From Parietaria judaica (taxonomy: Eukaryota; Streptophyta; Magnoliopsida; Rosales; Urticaceae), in contig OX940862.1 of NCBI GenBank assembly GCA_954871525.1, forward strand, positions 46,555,732 to 46,619,731: a stretch of DNA of 64,000 bases, given 5' to 3'. Made by a program: the position numbers and the translations under genes. Of the stretch, positions 43,689 to 56,526 are shown piece by piece (the first letter of the stretch is position 1; each line of letters begins with the position of its first letter). Below the pieces are notes generated by a model. It ran no database searches and had not been told where the DNA came from. It was given only the letters and a program-made list of their open reading frames with translations.

Positions 43689-46570
43689 CACTACTACAAA
43701 AGTTGGCTTACACGACAGAGTTTAAACGACAAGCAAAATTGCATGTCGTGTAAACTAGCTTAAAACGACAGGCATAGTTATGACGTCGTTTTAACATAGT
43801 TTAGACGACATTCAAAAAACTGTTGTCGTTTAAAGTAATATACACGACAGGCAAATCATAGTCGTGTTAAGCATGCCGATTTTTTTTAATGCCGCGGCTA
43901 CTGTTTTAAATGCCTCGGCTTTATTGGTTTCAGCGACTTACATTTCCTTTGTCGTAATAATGTTGTCGTTTTAATATGCAATTAAACGACAGTTACTATA
44001 ATATTGTTTCATAAAATTATTTAAACGACAAGCAACCATCCTGTCGGTTAGATGCCGCGGCTTGGTTTTTTGATGCCTAGGCTTTAATTTAAAGCGACAT
44101 GAAATCGCAAGTCGTTTATTTCATGTCGAGTTTGTTAGGGTATGATGCCTCGGCATTACATTATGGAGCCTCAGCATTATATAAAATTTCAAAATACCTA
44201 GGCTTTCTATTTTCTAGCCGGGGCCTTGCTTAAGTTATGATGGAACTAAGATTATAACGAGAGAATGGAATTTGTTTGATGCATCAGCATAACGTTACGG
44301 AGCTGCAGCATTATAAAAAATTTTAAAATGCCTAGGCTTTTGATTTTATAGCCGGGGCTTCACTTAAATTACGATCGATTGAAAATTATACCGAGAGCTC
44401 TCAATTTAGAAAAAGCCTCGGCATTGTATAATATAGCCGCGGCTTTAGAAATTTTTATTTAAATCGACAAGTACATCGCCTGTCGTGAAATCCCTAAAAA
44501 AGTTTCGCGAAAAAATTAAACTGCGCGCTTTTTTTCTTCTGCGAACAGTTTATGTTAGACTTCTTCAATTTTAGTTTTGAATTTTTCTCATTAATCATGC
44601 TTTTCTCCTCTTTTTCTCAATCCACTACCGACCACCACTCTGTTCAACCGCCCTAAACAGTGCGACCACCTCCACACCAGCGACGTTGCCGTCTCAACCG
44701 TCCCGTACAAAAGCAGCCTCTCCTCCTCTGAACCTTTCTCGGTAATTCCCCGTCTTTTTTCTTGCTTTTCACATTCTAGTTTATTCTCACTGGCTGTGTT
44801 TTTCTCGGCTTTGTTGCGTTTCTGAAAGTCATTCCTCAGTTCAAAGGTATTCTATAATCCTGATTTCTCGTTAAATTTTTGTTTTGGGTTTTGGATTACG
44901 GCTGATGTTATTCTTGTATGCTCAATGGCTCTGAGTTTCTCAGCTTCGTTGTGTTTCCCTCAGCCATTCCGTAGCTCAAAGGTAAATCTCTAATCCCGAT
45001 TCCACATTCAATTTAGGTTTCGAGTTTTTAATTACGGGTTGATGTACATGTTATTCTTGTTTCTATTGTTGTATTTTTACATGTTTTGGGCATTAGATAT
45101 GTCGTCTCTTTCCAACGGTGGTAATATACCCGTGCGAAGCCAAGACACATCAATTCCGGGTACTATTGGAAATTTTTTTAATGAAGATGAATTATTGTGT
45201 AATTTTGTTAATTATCATTTATACATCTTTCAAGTAATATTATTATGTTTTGATAGACAAAGTAAGTCACAAGAGAATCCGACGTAGTACCTATCCTTGT
45301 AACGACGACAATGATACACCCTTGATGAACGATAATTCTCCGATCAAAGGTAATATTTAATTTTTGAAGATATGCACGAGATTCGTAACTTTGATTAAGA
45401 TTAGTTTTTAATTATTTTTCTTAAAATTTAATTTGAGTGTTTGGATTATTGCATTTGATGTTATCGTTCTATTTTTCTTAATTTTTTATTTAATGAAGGT
45501 GAAGAGGAGAAACCTAAGAAAATCCTCAATGTGGAGGAAGACGGAAAATGAAAACTGACTCTTTTTAAGGAGATCAATAGGTTAAAGAGTTTAGGCGTGA
45601 AATTATATGTTGTGGAGTACGAAAAATTTGGTTAATGCCATACAATTATAATATGCATTTCGTCTTCAAACTTTCGGAGAATTCCGTTATCGTCTATGAT
45701 TCTCTAAGAAGGCCTAGAGTACCAGCAGATTTAGAAGGTTTGATTACAAGGTCGGTTTTTTCTATAGTTATTCTAAGCCTTTCAATTACAAAAACTGTTG
45801 TTTCAAATTCACTAACTTATATATATATATATAGTATGTGAAATTGATGCAAAAAGGAATGTCTCTTACCTGATCACCAATTCAAATCCCGAGCATGAAT
45901 CCGAAACAAACTGGGAGTGTTGAATGTGATATTACGTTTTACATTTTATGCGAGACATTATCAACAAAAAAGAGGCACATATTCGTTCAAGAGATGAAGA
46001 ATACACAACAAGAGAGCTAGACGAAGTTCGCACGGAGTGGGCCGATTATGTGAGCACATTTATTATATACTGAATTTCAATGTTAGGATAAATTGTTGCT
46101 TTTCTTTTTATTGTTGATATACATTGCAAATAGATTAGGATTTTGCATACATTGTTATTTTGGATGTTTATATTTCGGTTTGGTTATTTGATACGATCTT
46201 TGTTTGGTTGATTATTAAATATATTGTGTTGTGTTTAGTGGACAATTACGCATATTTCGGGTAAAACAATTGTGAAATATCGGTATGCATTAAAAAACCG
46301 CGATCCAATTTTTTTTGTTGAAATTGTACTTTAGACGCGGTTAACAAGCCTGGGCTTCATAACATATAGCCGCGGCTAAATTTTAAGAAAAAATCACAAT
46401 TTATTACGGCATTCTAAATCATGTCGTGGTAAGTATGAAATAAAGCTGTTAAAGCCGCGGCATTATTTAGAAAAGCCTCGGCTTTCATCTTTTTACGACT
46501 TTGCCTGCATGTCGTAATTAGTCTTAAACGACAGTCAGTACTCTATTAAAGCCGCAGCTTTGTTGGTGGA
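43689..46570 (+). mobile_element. CACTA (En/Spm) transposon, deletion derivative
   Basis: Starts CACTACTACAAAAG, the classic terminus. Both ends carry arrays of GCC(G/T)(C/A)GGC palindromes (43890-44450 and 46345-46560) and TTAAACGACA words, the subterminal repeats expected for transposase binding. The right terminus near 46568 (GCTTTGTTGGTG) is a poor match to the inverse of the left end, so the border is approximate. The only coding trace is a Ulp1-type protease; no TNPD transposase was found. It splits the left LTR of the gypsy element. Confidence 0.75.
45480..46050 (+). pseudogene. Ulp1/C48 cysteine protease remnant of the CACTA element
   Basis: WLMPYNYNMHFVFKLS at 45629-45676 with the catalytic-histidine position at 45656, then VIVYDSL with the aspartate, matches the Ulp1 (peptidase C48) C-terminal core. 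After a gap that may be an intron, KQTGSVECDITFYILC (45904-45951) holds the glutamine and the catalytic cysteine (45925-45927). Next, in another frame, comes the YTTRELDEVRTEWADYV tail common in CACTA-borne copies. A premature stop upstream and a frame change downstream make it non-functional. Such SUMO-protease-like genes are frequent passengers of plant CACTA and Mutator elements. Confidence 0.75.
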
Positions 46571-46689
46571 TAGCTAGGACGGGAGAAAATTGTGAGAAAG
46601 AGAAGTTCTAATAATAATATCAAAAGAGATAAATATAGCACAAAGTCGGCTACTAGCATATTTAATGTAATGGTAATTACCAATTTACC

Positions 46690-47030
46690 ATGTAATGATT
46701 GCTTGTATTATTTATATGAATTAATAAAATCATAAGTCAGTTAGACATGTAGTCTTGAAGACATTAAATTTAATATTTGCATAACTTAGTACCTAAGGTT
46801 ATAATATTTGCGCATAAAGTAGAAAAGTTGATATTTATAATTTGACACTCGCATTCAAAAGAAAATAAATAATTAATAATAATAATAAAAAATACTACCC
46901 AAGAAAGCTATAGTATTATAATTTATCATGATTAGAGATAAATACACCCTCAAAACTAAGAGCATGATATTTATCTTATTATTGTTGAAACATCAAAACG
47001 ATAATATACAGAACATTTACGGCTACAACA
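46690..47030 (-). repeat. 3' LTR (distal part) of the old gypsy element
   Basis: Matches 59890-60188: shares GCGCATAAAGTAGAAAAGTT, ACCCAAGAAAGCTATAGTAT and AACGATAATATACAGA followed by CATTTACGGCTAC. Ends ACAACA at 47030, corresponding to TACTACA at 60188. Confidence 0.88.
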
Positions 47031-47046
47031 ATCATCCCTCCTTACA
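47031..47046 (-). other. Polypurine tract of the old gypsy element
   Basis: On the minus strand AAGGAGGGATGAT immediately precedes the TGTTGTAGCCG start of the 3' LTR, the expected second-strand priming site. Confidence 0.75.
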
Positions 47047-47079
47047 AAATTTTTGTCCTCAAAAATTAAGAACATGTAT

Positions 47080-50028
47080 GGATACGCAACTCTCATCTCG
47101 TCCTCTCTTTCCATGTTGTCTCCGATTTTATGTGATTATTCCAGGCGATCTTTATGAGGGGTATAGACTTATTACGTAATACCTTGGGTAGCCTATTTAC
47201 CAAAATCAAATCTAAAAATTTGACTTTCACTGGACTCATACGAATGGATCGAAGACTAACATTTCCCTTCATATAAACTTTCATAAAGAGTCATCTTAAT
47301 CATAGATTGATAGCTAATCTCATAGGCAGATTAAGGACACCTATGCACATCTTCTAAACTTGGATTCGTCCATTTAGTTTGACCTTCACCCTACGAGTGA
47401 AAAGTTGTATTGAACTTTAGAGTCATACCCAATTTCCCTTTTGGGAATTCTTCCATAATGGTGACATTGAGCTAGTTTCTCAGTTAAAGACGATAAATTT
47501 TGTACCAGACGCACAATCTTCTTAATGTGTAATTTGGTTAATTGATCTCAATGTACGTGTGGCTTCAATAGGTCAGAATAGTGCGAACTTGTTAACATGT
47601 CCACATTTCCTAAATCACATTGTGCTCGTTTGTCCTTTTTTTGGCAATCCTACTATCTAAAACATTGGTATATGGTCTCAGTTTCATTGTGATATCTCCA
47701 AGGGTCGAGAATCTCATACTGGCGGCCTATGATCATCTACTTTTACATTCTGACAAACCAGGTATCTTTGAACATAATTAGTAACATCTTTCTTCATTCT
47801 AAGCCACCAGAACTTCTCTTTCAGATATTTATACATCTTCGTGGTTCGAAGGTGAACCGAGTAATGTGCCTTATGCGCTTTGGAGAGAAACTAATTCATT
47901 ATCTCACCATTCTTCAGCATGGAAAGTCATCCCTTAAAGAGAAAAGCTCCAATAACTGATATACTGAAGTCGGGACGATTGTCCAATAAGGTCTCCACAG
48001 AAATTTGGGACACGTTTCATCTGAATCTTGAGATGTTTTAATATCATTAAGACGGTTGGGTACAAGTTTAGCAATGCTAACTTACCAACACAAATCTCCA
48101 GTTCCATAGCGTAAATATCCTTTTGAATTTGTTTTAGGAAGTAAATCCAATGATACACGAGTGGCTATTGATTTTCTACTCAACGCGTCTGCCACCTTAT
48201 TTTCCTTTCCCGGGTGATATTGAATTTCACAATCATAGTCTTTCATGAACTCTAGCCATCCTCTTTGCCTTATGTTCAATTCCTTTTGAATGAAGAAATA
48301 TTTTAAAATCTTATGATCTTTGAATATATTGCAATGATCTCAATAGAGATTGTGTTGCCAAATATTTGAAGTGAACACTATTGTTGCTAACTCTAGGTAA
48401 TGAGTATGATAATTTCATTTGTAGTACTTTAATTGTCATGATGCATAAGAAATGACCTTTTTTTTGTCTGCATTATGACTGCGCCTAACCCCATCTTAGA
48501 TGCATCACAGTAGATGTCCAATCCATCCTCACAAGCTAGAATAGTGAGTATATGAGCCGTTGTAAGGCGTTTCTTGAGCTCTCGGAAAATTTCTTCACAC
48601 TGGCTGGACCACTCAAATTTCTTATTCTTTCGAGTAATATTTGCGCGTGGGCTAGCTATCAAAATCCTTCAATGAATCGTCGATAATAACCAGCTAGCCC
48701 TAAAAATCTTCTCACTTCTTTGTCACTGGTTGTTGCGCCCACTCATTAATGGCCCAAATCTTTGTTCGACCGACCGAGATATCTCTAGCTGAGATCATAT
48801 GACCGAGAAATGCCACACGATCCAACCAAAACTTGTATTTTGAAAAATTTGTATATAATTCACGCTCCTTCAGAACATATAAGGTCATTCGTAAATTTTC
48901 TTCATGCTCTTATTTAGTTTTCGAATGGATATGGATGTCTTAAATAAAGACGATGAAAAATTTATCTAGATACTCGATAAACACACGGTTCACGAGTTCC
49001 ATGAAAGCTGCAGGAGCATTTGTTAAACCAAAAGACATAACTAAAAATTCATAATGTCCGTAGTGAGTACAAAAAACAATCTTCGATAGATCACCATCCT
49101 TGACTTTGAATTTATGATATCTAGACCGCAAATAGATTTTCAGAAAAGTTTTTGCTCCACGCAATTGGTAAAATATATCGTCTATCCGTGACAGTGGATA
49201 CTTATTCTTCACGATTACTTTATTAATTTGCGGTAATCGATGCACATCCGGAGTGAACCATATTTCTTATTAATAAAGAGATCTAGAGCTCCCCAATGGG
49301 AGTGGCTTGGTCGAATAACTCATTTGTCAAGAAGGTCTTGAAGTTGAACATGCAATTTCTGTAGTTCTGTTGGTGCCATCCTATATGGTGCTTTAGAAGC
49401 AGGATTTGTTCCTCGAAAAACTTATATTTCAAATTCGATAGCCCGGTTTGGAAATAACCCGGGTAACGTATCTGGAAATACTTTTGGATACCTGGAAACA
49501 ATTCGGACATCTCCTAACTGAGTATGTTCTTCTTTCTCTTTAATAGATTCAGCAACAGGAGCGTGATATCCAGAACCTCCTCCGATCATATCTGTTGAGG
49601 TTCCAAAGATGATATTAACATCCTTGATATGTTTCCTATTGATTCCCTTATTAATTTACAGTTTGGTTCCCCTTCTGGTAAAAAACCACCTTCTGTTTCT
49701 TGCACTAAATTACGGCATCATATTTTCTTAGGAAATCCATCCTAATAATAATATCATAGTCATGCATTTGAAGAACAACCCAATCTGTTGACAATTCCTT
49801 ATCAACGTTGTTTAGTGGTACTGCATGAAACCAAGACGAGGAAATTAGAACCTCCCGAGAAGGTAAGGCCACAAAAAACTAAGTTCCTAATATATCTTTC
49901 AGCCTATTAAGTTTCTCCTAAAACTTTTGCAACACAAAAGAATGTGTTTCAACCAAGTAAAATTTTATTGAAGCAAGAAGGTTTTCAATGAGAAGCTGAC
50001 CTATTACTACGTTAGAAGTCACTGCCTT
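47080..50028 (-). pseudogene. Gypsy pol remnant: protease part, RT, RNase H, integrase
   Basis: On the minus strand from right to left. A protease part next to the insertion with ...ETHSFVLQKF. RT with [15 protein letters not shown] and [19 protein letters not shown] (49245-48940), its DD box beyond a stop. RNase H with IYCDASKMGLGAVIMQ (about 48520-48470). [17 protein letters not shown] at about 48230-48180. Integrase zinc-binding text RYLVCQNVKVDDHRPP near 47750-47700. The C-terminus SLRSIRMSPV...VNRLPKVLRNKSIPLIKIAW (about 47250-47130), a chromodomain-like tail, points to a Del/Tekay-type chromovirus. Stops and frameshifts are frequent throughout, so it is inactive. Confidence 0.88.
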
Positions 50029-50763
50029 TGATACGAACCTCGTTAAGAATAACGAAACTCGAAGACAAAATGGTTCTGATAGACTTTACTTCGATCAGAT
50101 TGTGTGGAGATCTGGAATTCTTGAACCGGAACAAACACGAACCAAAGGTATTGTTAACCTTTGACCCGATGCTTTGATGAACTCAACAAAAACTCAGATT
50201 GGGAAGACGCCACAAACGAAGATGGAAATTCGCTTGATAAGTCGAAGAACGACACGGAAAGATTCCGATAAGTTCGTAAAGCTCCTAAGAACTATAAAGA
50301 GAGTTTAACTCACAAGATATATCTGAAAACTTCACCCATTTCGTTGCTCCTCATGGTGGCATTTAAAGAGGCATTACAAAGTGGTGGGAATTGATGACAA
50401 CCACTCAGAAAACCCTATTACAAGACCAAATTTTAAACTACCCTATTAACTACTGAGAATCCCAACAAAAACCATTGAATAAAACCCTAATACAGCCACA
50501 GGACTAGGTTCAACGTTTTTAATGAAAAAGAAACAAGACACTTAATTCAGATTTGACCAAACTAATTCAATGCTTGAATTATGTTGATCAATTTGGGCAG
50601 AGCTTTAGAATCATGGTCAATTGGTCTTCTTGAATTAGCCTGACCCCAAATCTCTTGAATAAGCCCATTCAGCATGCTCTTGAACTTCTTTGCCCGTGCT
50701 CTTGTAACCGGGCCAATTGGAACTTGAATTGGATCTTTATTAGTCCCATCGCCATTTGTATCA
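50029..50763 (-). repeat. 3' LTR of the younger gypsy element
   Basis: Minus-strand start TGATACAAATGGCGATGG at 50763, just after the purine tract AAGAGGAAGGGAA; end CGAGGTTCGTATCA at 50029. Its first 200 nt contain the last codons of the polyprotein (stop at 50562). Confidence 0.93.
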
Positions 50764-53700
50764 TTCCCTTCCTCTTGAAAAGGATTTGTCCTCAAATCTT
50801 GACCTGCATCAAAAGGACTTAAGTCAGTAACATTGAAAGTAGCACTAACATTATACTCACCAGGTAAGTCGAGTTTGTAGGCATTTTCATTGAGCCTTTG
50901 TAAGACTTGGAACGGTCCATCTCCTCGCGGAAGTAATTTTGATCGCCTTTGAGCTGGAAATCGTTCCTTTTGCATGTGCAACCAGACCCAATCTCCGGGT
51001 TCAAACGTCATTTGGCGACGCCCTTTGTTTGCTTGTTTGGCGTATTGCTCAGTCCTTTTCTCGATGTTGAGCCTTGCTTTCTCATGAATCTTCTTGACAA
51101 ACTCAGCCTTTTGTTTTCCATCTAAATTCACATGTTCACTCAAGGGTAAAGGTGATAAATCCAAAGGAGTTAGTGGATTAAACCCATACACAATTTCAAA
51201 TGGTGAAAATTTAGTGGCAGAATGAACAGATCTATTATAAGCAAACTCAACATGTGGTAAACACTCTTCCCAAGTTTTAATGTTCTTTTGAATGATTGCA
51301 CGCAGCAAGGTAGACAAAGTCCTATTGACTACTTCTGTTTGACCATCGGTCTGTGGGTGACAAGTAGTAGAAAATACAAGCTTAGTACCTAATTTACACC
51401 ACAGTGTTTTCCAAAAGTAACTCAAGAACTTAGCATCTCTGTCCGAAACAATTGTCATAGGCATCCCATGCAATCTCACAATCTCCCTAAAGAACAAATC
51501 TGCAACATTAGAGGCATCGTCGGTTTTGTGACAAGGGATGAAATGTGCCATCTTTAAGAATCTATCCACCACTATAAACACAGAATCCCTTCCCCGTTTA
51601 GTCCTAGGCAATCCTAACACAAAATCCATCGAAATATCAATCCAAGGTTCACTAGGAATAGGCAAAGGAGAATACAAACCATGGGGCTAAACTCTAGACT
51701 TAGCTTGCCTACATGTTACACACCTCCCACAGATTCTCTCAACATCTCTCTTCATATGTGGCCAGTAAAAATGTTCTTGTATCATTGCTAGAGTCTTTGC
51801 AACTCCAAAATGCCCCATCCATGTGATTCCCGTACTAACAATTCTCTCAATGCGCAATTTGGAACACACAACTTGTTCTCCCTAAACAGAAACCCATCGA
51901 GCCTAAAGAACTTCCCATTGGTGGTTTTCTCACATCCTAGATATTCCTCACCAAACTCAACGTCATCAATGCACAAATCTTTTATTTGCTCAAAACCTAG
52001 TAACTTTGCATAAAGTGTAGAGAGTAACGCATACCTCCGTGAAAGTGCATCTGCTACCACGTTCTCTTTACCTTGCTTGTACCGGATGACATATGGAAAC
52101 GTCTCAATGAACTCCACCCAACGAGCATGTCTCTTGTTCATCTTTTGTTCTCCCTTCAAGTGCTTCAAAGACTCACGGTCGGTATGAATCATAAATTCCT
52201 TCGGCCATAAGTAGTGCTGCCAAGTCTCTAATGCCTGAACCAATGCATACATCTCCTTGTCATAAGTTGGGTAGTTCAACGCTTCGCTTAGCTTTTCGCT
52301 AAAGTATGCAATCAGTTTTCCTCCTTGCATAAGAACTGCACCAATGCCAATACCTGAAGCATCACATTTAATCTCAAACGTTTCACAAAAGTTAGGCGAA
52401 GACAATAAGGGGGTATTCGTGAGTTTTTCCTTCAATAGCTGGAATGCCTTCTCTTGTTCGTCTCCCCATTTAAATCCAATGTTTTTCTTGATCACTTCGG
52501 TAAGTGGCGCGGCTAGGCTGCTGAAATCTTTGACAAACCGTCGGTAAAAGCTTGCAAGGCCATGAAAACTCCTCACGTCACCTACATTTGTTGGGCTGGG
52601 CCACTCCCGAATGGCACGTATCTTCTCCTCATCAACCTGAATTCCATTTGCACTAACAACAAAACCAAGAAACACAAGTTTATCCGTACAAAAAGTGCAT
52701 TTTTTCAAGTTAGCAAACAATTTTTTCTTGTCTTAGCACATGTAAAACAGATTTCAAATGTCCTACATGTTCCTCCAAATTCTTGCTGTAAATCAATATA
52801 TCGTCAAAGTAGACAACAACAAATCTGCCAATAAATGCACGTAAAACATGGTTCATAAGTCGCATGAAAGTACTCGGGGCATTAGTCAAACCAAAAGGCA
52901 TAACTAACCATTCGTACAAACCAAGTTTTGTTTTGAAAGCAGTTTTCCATTCATCTCTTTCTTTCATCCTAATCTGATGATATCCACTTTTTAAGTCAAT
53001 TTTTGAAAACACACAAGAACCATGCAGCTCATCTAACATGTCATCTAAGCGAGGAATAGGGTGACGATACTTTACCGTGATATTGTTGATCCCTCGACAA
53101 TCAACACACATCCGCCACGATCCATCCTTCTTGGGCACCAATAGAACCGGAACTGCACATGGACTCATACTTTCCCTCACATGCCCTTTCTCCAATAACT
53201 CACCGATTTGCCTTTGAAGCTCTTTTGTCTCTTCGGGATTGCTTCTGTACGCTGGTCGTATAGGCATGGATGCTCCGAGCACAAAATCAATCTGATGTTA
53301 AATTCCACGGATCGGTGGTAATCCATTCGGTGTTTCCTCGGGAAATACATCATTGAAATCCTGCAAAATAGAAACAATAGAACTAGGCAACACGGGATCA
53401 AGTTCGTTAGTGTTTAACAAAGCCTCTTTATACAAAAGTATAATCATTGGCTGATTTGAAAATATAGCCCTCTTGATCTCACTTGTTTTTGCATAGAAAC
53501 TATTTTGTGTTCTCTCTGGTTTTCTCTCACTGGCCAACTCTCCATTTTTATTTTCTCTCTCTTTTTGCTTGGCCTCCATCAAATCTTCACTCTTTTTCTT
53601 CTCATTCTCACTTTTTTTCTTTCTGTCACACTGTTTCTTTTGCTCACTTTCTTTTTGCAGCCACACTTGATCTTCGTAGACTTGTTGCGGTGTTAACGGG

Positions 53701-55316
53701 ACAAGAGTGACTTGTTGCTGATTAACCATCAAGGAGTATTTGTTCGAGTAGCCATCGTGTTTTACCCTTCCATCAAACTGCCAAGGACGACCCAATAGTA
53801 GATGTCCAGCTTTCATCGGCACCACATCGCACAACACTTCATCCTCGTACTTGCCAATTCGAAAAGCAACCAACACCTGCTTGTGCACCCTTGTTTCACC
53901 GCTATCATTGAGCCATTGCAGCTTGTACGGCTTAGGATGCTTCATAACGGGCAGTCCCAACTTCTCCACCATCACGGCGCTTGCGACATTTGTACAACTT
54001 CCACCATCAATAATCATACTACAGACCTTGTCCTTCACGTAGAACCTAGTATGAAATATGTTCTCGCGCTGCTCTTCTTCAACCCCCTTTATGTGCAAGC
54101 TTAATGCTCTTCGTGCAACCAACGTCAATTCAGCGGGGGCTTCAAACTCAACGTCATCGGCATCCTCTAGCGGTGGCATGTCCTTGTAAAAGTCAGAGTC
54201 TTCATCGTCTGTAACAATCTCCCCATTAGCTCGCACCATCATATTTTGCTTGTTTGGACATTGGCTTGCTATGTGACCCCTGCCTTGACATTTAAAGCAC
54301 TTGATATCACGATTCCGAGTGCTAGATGAATCGAAAGTACCTTTTGTTTCTTAGCTGCCTCCCTCGATTTTGGGCTTTGTTGACGGTTGTTTTTCCTCTT
54401 TTTTCGATTGATTTGCTTTCCAGGTCGAGATATTGGGTATTTGGCTTGATCGGCCGCTGCTCCTTCTTTTTAGTTGATTCTCGATCTTCGTCGTCATGTG
54501 CACCATATCTTCTAGCTCCACGTAATGTTGCAGCTCCACCCCATTTTGGATTTCCTGATTTAAACCTGCCAAAAATCGAGCCATTGTAGCTTCTCGGTCT
54601 TCCTCCACATTTGCTCTAATCATCGACACCTCCATCTCCTTGAAGTATTCCTCAACACTCCGATTGCCTTGTCGTAGGTTCTGCAATTTGTTATACAGCT
54701 CACGGTAGTAGTGATTAGGCACGAATCGCTTCCTCATTACCCTTTTCATCTCTTCCCACGTCTCTATAGGGTGTTCCCCATTTCTTCGCCCATTAACTAC
54801 AACCTGATCCCACCAAACCACAACGTAATCCGAAAACTCAATGGCTGCCAACTTCACTTTCTTGAGCTCGAAATACCTATGACAATCAAAGACTAACTCT
54901 ACCCTCTTCTCCCACTCAAGATATGCCTCTGGATCATTTTTCCCCTGAAACGATGGAATATTCATCTTGATGTTCCCTAAAGTGTTATCTACCCGAATCC
55001 TATCTTCTCTGCCCCGCCGATACCTCCTTTAGCTATGAACAGTATCCCTGTCACCACCATCCGACTCATCACCTTCTCTCCTCCTTGGGGCAGCGTTTCT
55101 CCGCCTTCTTTCTCCTTGGCCAGCTCGTAGGTTTCCTTCATGTGCACTTCCAGAACTTAGGGAGTAAACTTGACGTTCACCCTCCATTAGGTCAAATCTG
55201 GCTTGCACTTCATCGATCTAAATCTTCAACACATGCTTCATTTCCCCGTTTATTGCTTCCACCATCCGCTGGAGATCATTTTCAGTAACAACTTCGGATC
55301 CCTCGTCTTCAGACAT
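50562..55316 (-). pseudogene. Gag-pol polyprotein of the younger gypsy element, near-complete
   Basis: Starts MSEDEGSEVV at 55316; one frame carries almost the whole polyprotein. Gag core with AYLEWEKRVELVFD (about 54930-54885); zinc knuckle CFKCQGRGHIASQC (about 54300-54255); protease IIDGGSCTN (about 54030); RT with [18 protein letters not shown] and [11 protein letters not shown] (53140-52785); RNase H with [14 protein letters not shown] (about 52370-52325); integrase with CGRCVTCRQAKS, then VSDRDAKF and QTEVVNRTL of the catalytic core; tail [18 protein letters not shown]. Breaks: in-frame stops at 55220, 55031, 54353, 53300 and 51689, and a frame shift near 52727 undone by another near 51840. 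Catalytic residues look intact, but the stops make it inactive as it stands. Confidence 0.92.
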
Positions 55317-55776
55317 GATAAGAATTCAATAAGTATATATAAAAGTCCTAGACAGATCTCTCCCTCACGTGTTTCTCTCAACGCTCGTGTTTCACTCAAT
55401 ATGGCTTTTTCTGGTAATGTATTATCACTCTTGCCTTTTACCACTCCACACTCTCCGATTTAATTCTTAGGAAACTAAACAAACCAAGGAATCTTCCAAA
55501 ACAGTTCTTCAACAATGAGGGGTGAATACTATCCGCAGTACATGAACTAAGGAGTGACTCAATACATAAACAAAGAACAATACTTCAAACTGGGCTTTTT
55601 TTTCTTTTGTTTTTGCTTTTTTTCTGTTTTTTTTTTGTTTTTTGTTTTTGTTTTGTTTTTGTTTTTTTTTAATGCCCTTTTTCTTGATACAGAATAGAAC
55701 ATAACTTTGCAACAAATAAAGGAAAAAAAAAATACAAACGAAATAAAGATAGAAACCTGACCGAATTAGAACCTTA

Positions 55777-55788
55777 GCTCTGATACCA
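55777..55788 (-). other. Primer-binding site of the younger gypsy element
   Basis: Plus strand GCTCTGATACCA, exactly the inverse of TGGTATCAGAGC (initiator tRNA-Met), two bases inside the 5' LTR. Confidence 0.93.
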
Positions 55789-55790
55789 AA

Positions 55791-56526
55791 TGATACGAAC
55801 CTCGTCAAGAATAACGAGACCCGAAGACAAAATGGTTTTGATAGACTTTACTTCGATCAGATTGTGTGGAGAATCTGGAATTCTTGAACCCGAACAAACA
55901 CGAACCAAAGGTATTGTTAACCTTTGACACGATGCTTTGATGAACTCAACAAAAACTAAGATTGGGAAGACGCCACAAACGAAGATGGAAATTCGCTTGA
56001 TTAGTCGAAGAACGCCACAGAAAGATTCCGATAAGTTCGTAAAGCTCCTAAGAACTATAGAGAGAGTTTAACTCACAAGATATATCTGAAAACTTCACCC
56101 ATTTCGTTGCTCCTCATGGTGGCCTTTAAAGAGGCATTACAAAGTGGCGGGAATTGATGACAACCACTCACAAAACCCTATTACAAGACCAACTTTTTTA
56201 CTACCCTATTAACTACTGAGAATCCCAACAAAAACCATTGAATAAAACCCTAATACAGCCATAGGACTAGGTTCAACGTTTTTAATGAAAAAGAAACAAG
56301 ACACTTAATTCAGATTTGACCAAACTAATTCAAGGCTTGAATTATGTTGATCAATTTGGGCTGGGCTTTAGAATCATGGTCAATTGGTCTTCTTGAATTA
56401 GCCTGACCCCAAATCTCTTGAATAAGCCCATTCAGCATGCTCTTGAACTTCTTTGCCCGTGCTCTTGTAACCGGGCCAATTGGAACTTGAATTGGATCTT
56501 GATTAGTCCCATCGCCATTTGCATCA
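55791..56526 (-). repeat. 5' LTR of the younger gypsy element
   Basis: Matches 50029-50763 end to end, including an open frame of 65-plus codons that duplicates the polyprotein C-terminus. In this copy the open frame runs on upstream into the host element's gag/protease sequence (start near 56663), a fortuitous fusion. Confidence 0.93.

Larger units (their letters stand above)
50029..56526 (-). mobile_element. Younger Ty3/gypsy element, CRM-like, TSD GCCTT
   Basis: LTRs at 50029-50763 (735 bp) and 55791-56526 (736 bp) start TGATAC and end GTATCA on the minus strand and differ at only about two dozen positions by eye. GCCTT flanks at 50024-50028 and 56527-56531. Primer-binding site at 55777-55788, polypurine tract at 50764-50776. 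Complete gag-pol region between. The 3' end of the polyprotein frame lies inside the LTR, and the integrase tail reads [10 protein letters not shown] followed by TRARAKKFK. Both recall the CRM clade of chromoviruses, so I assign it there tentatively. It inserted into the protease region of the older gypsy element. Confidence 0.9.

Noticed and set aside
52344..54104. Several plus-strand open frames rich in Leu/Phe/Ser
   Set aside because: They are antisense to the gypsy pol and protease coding sequence and have no family resemblance.
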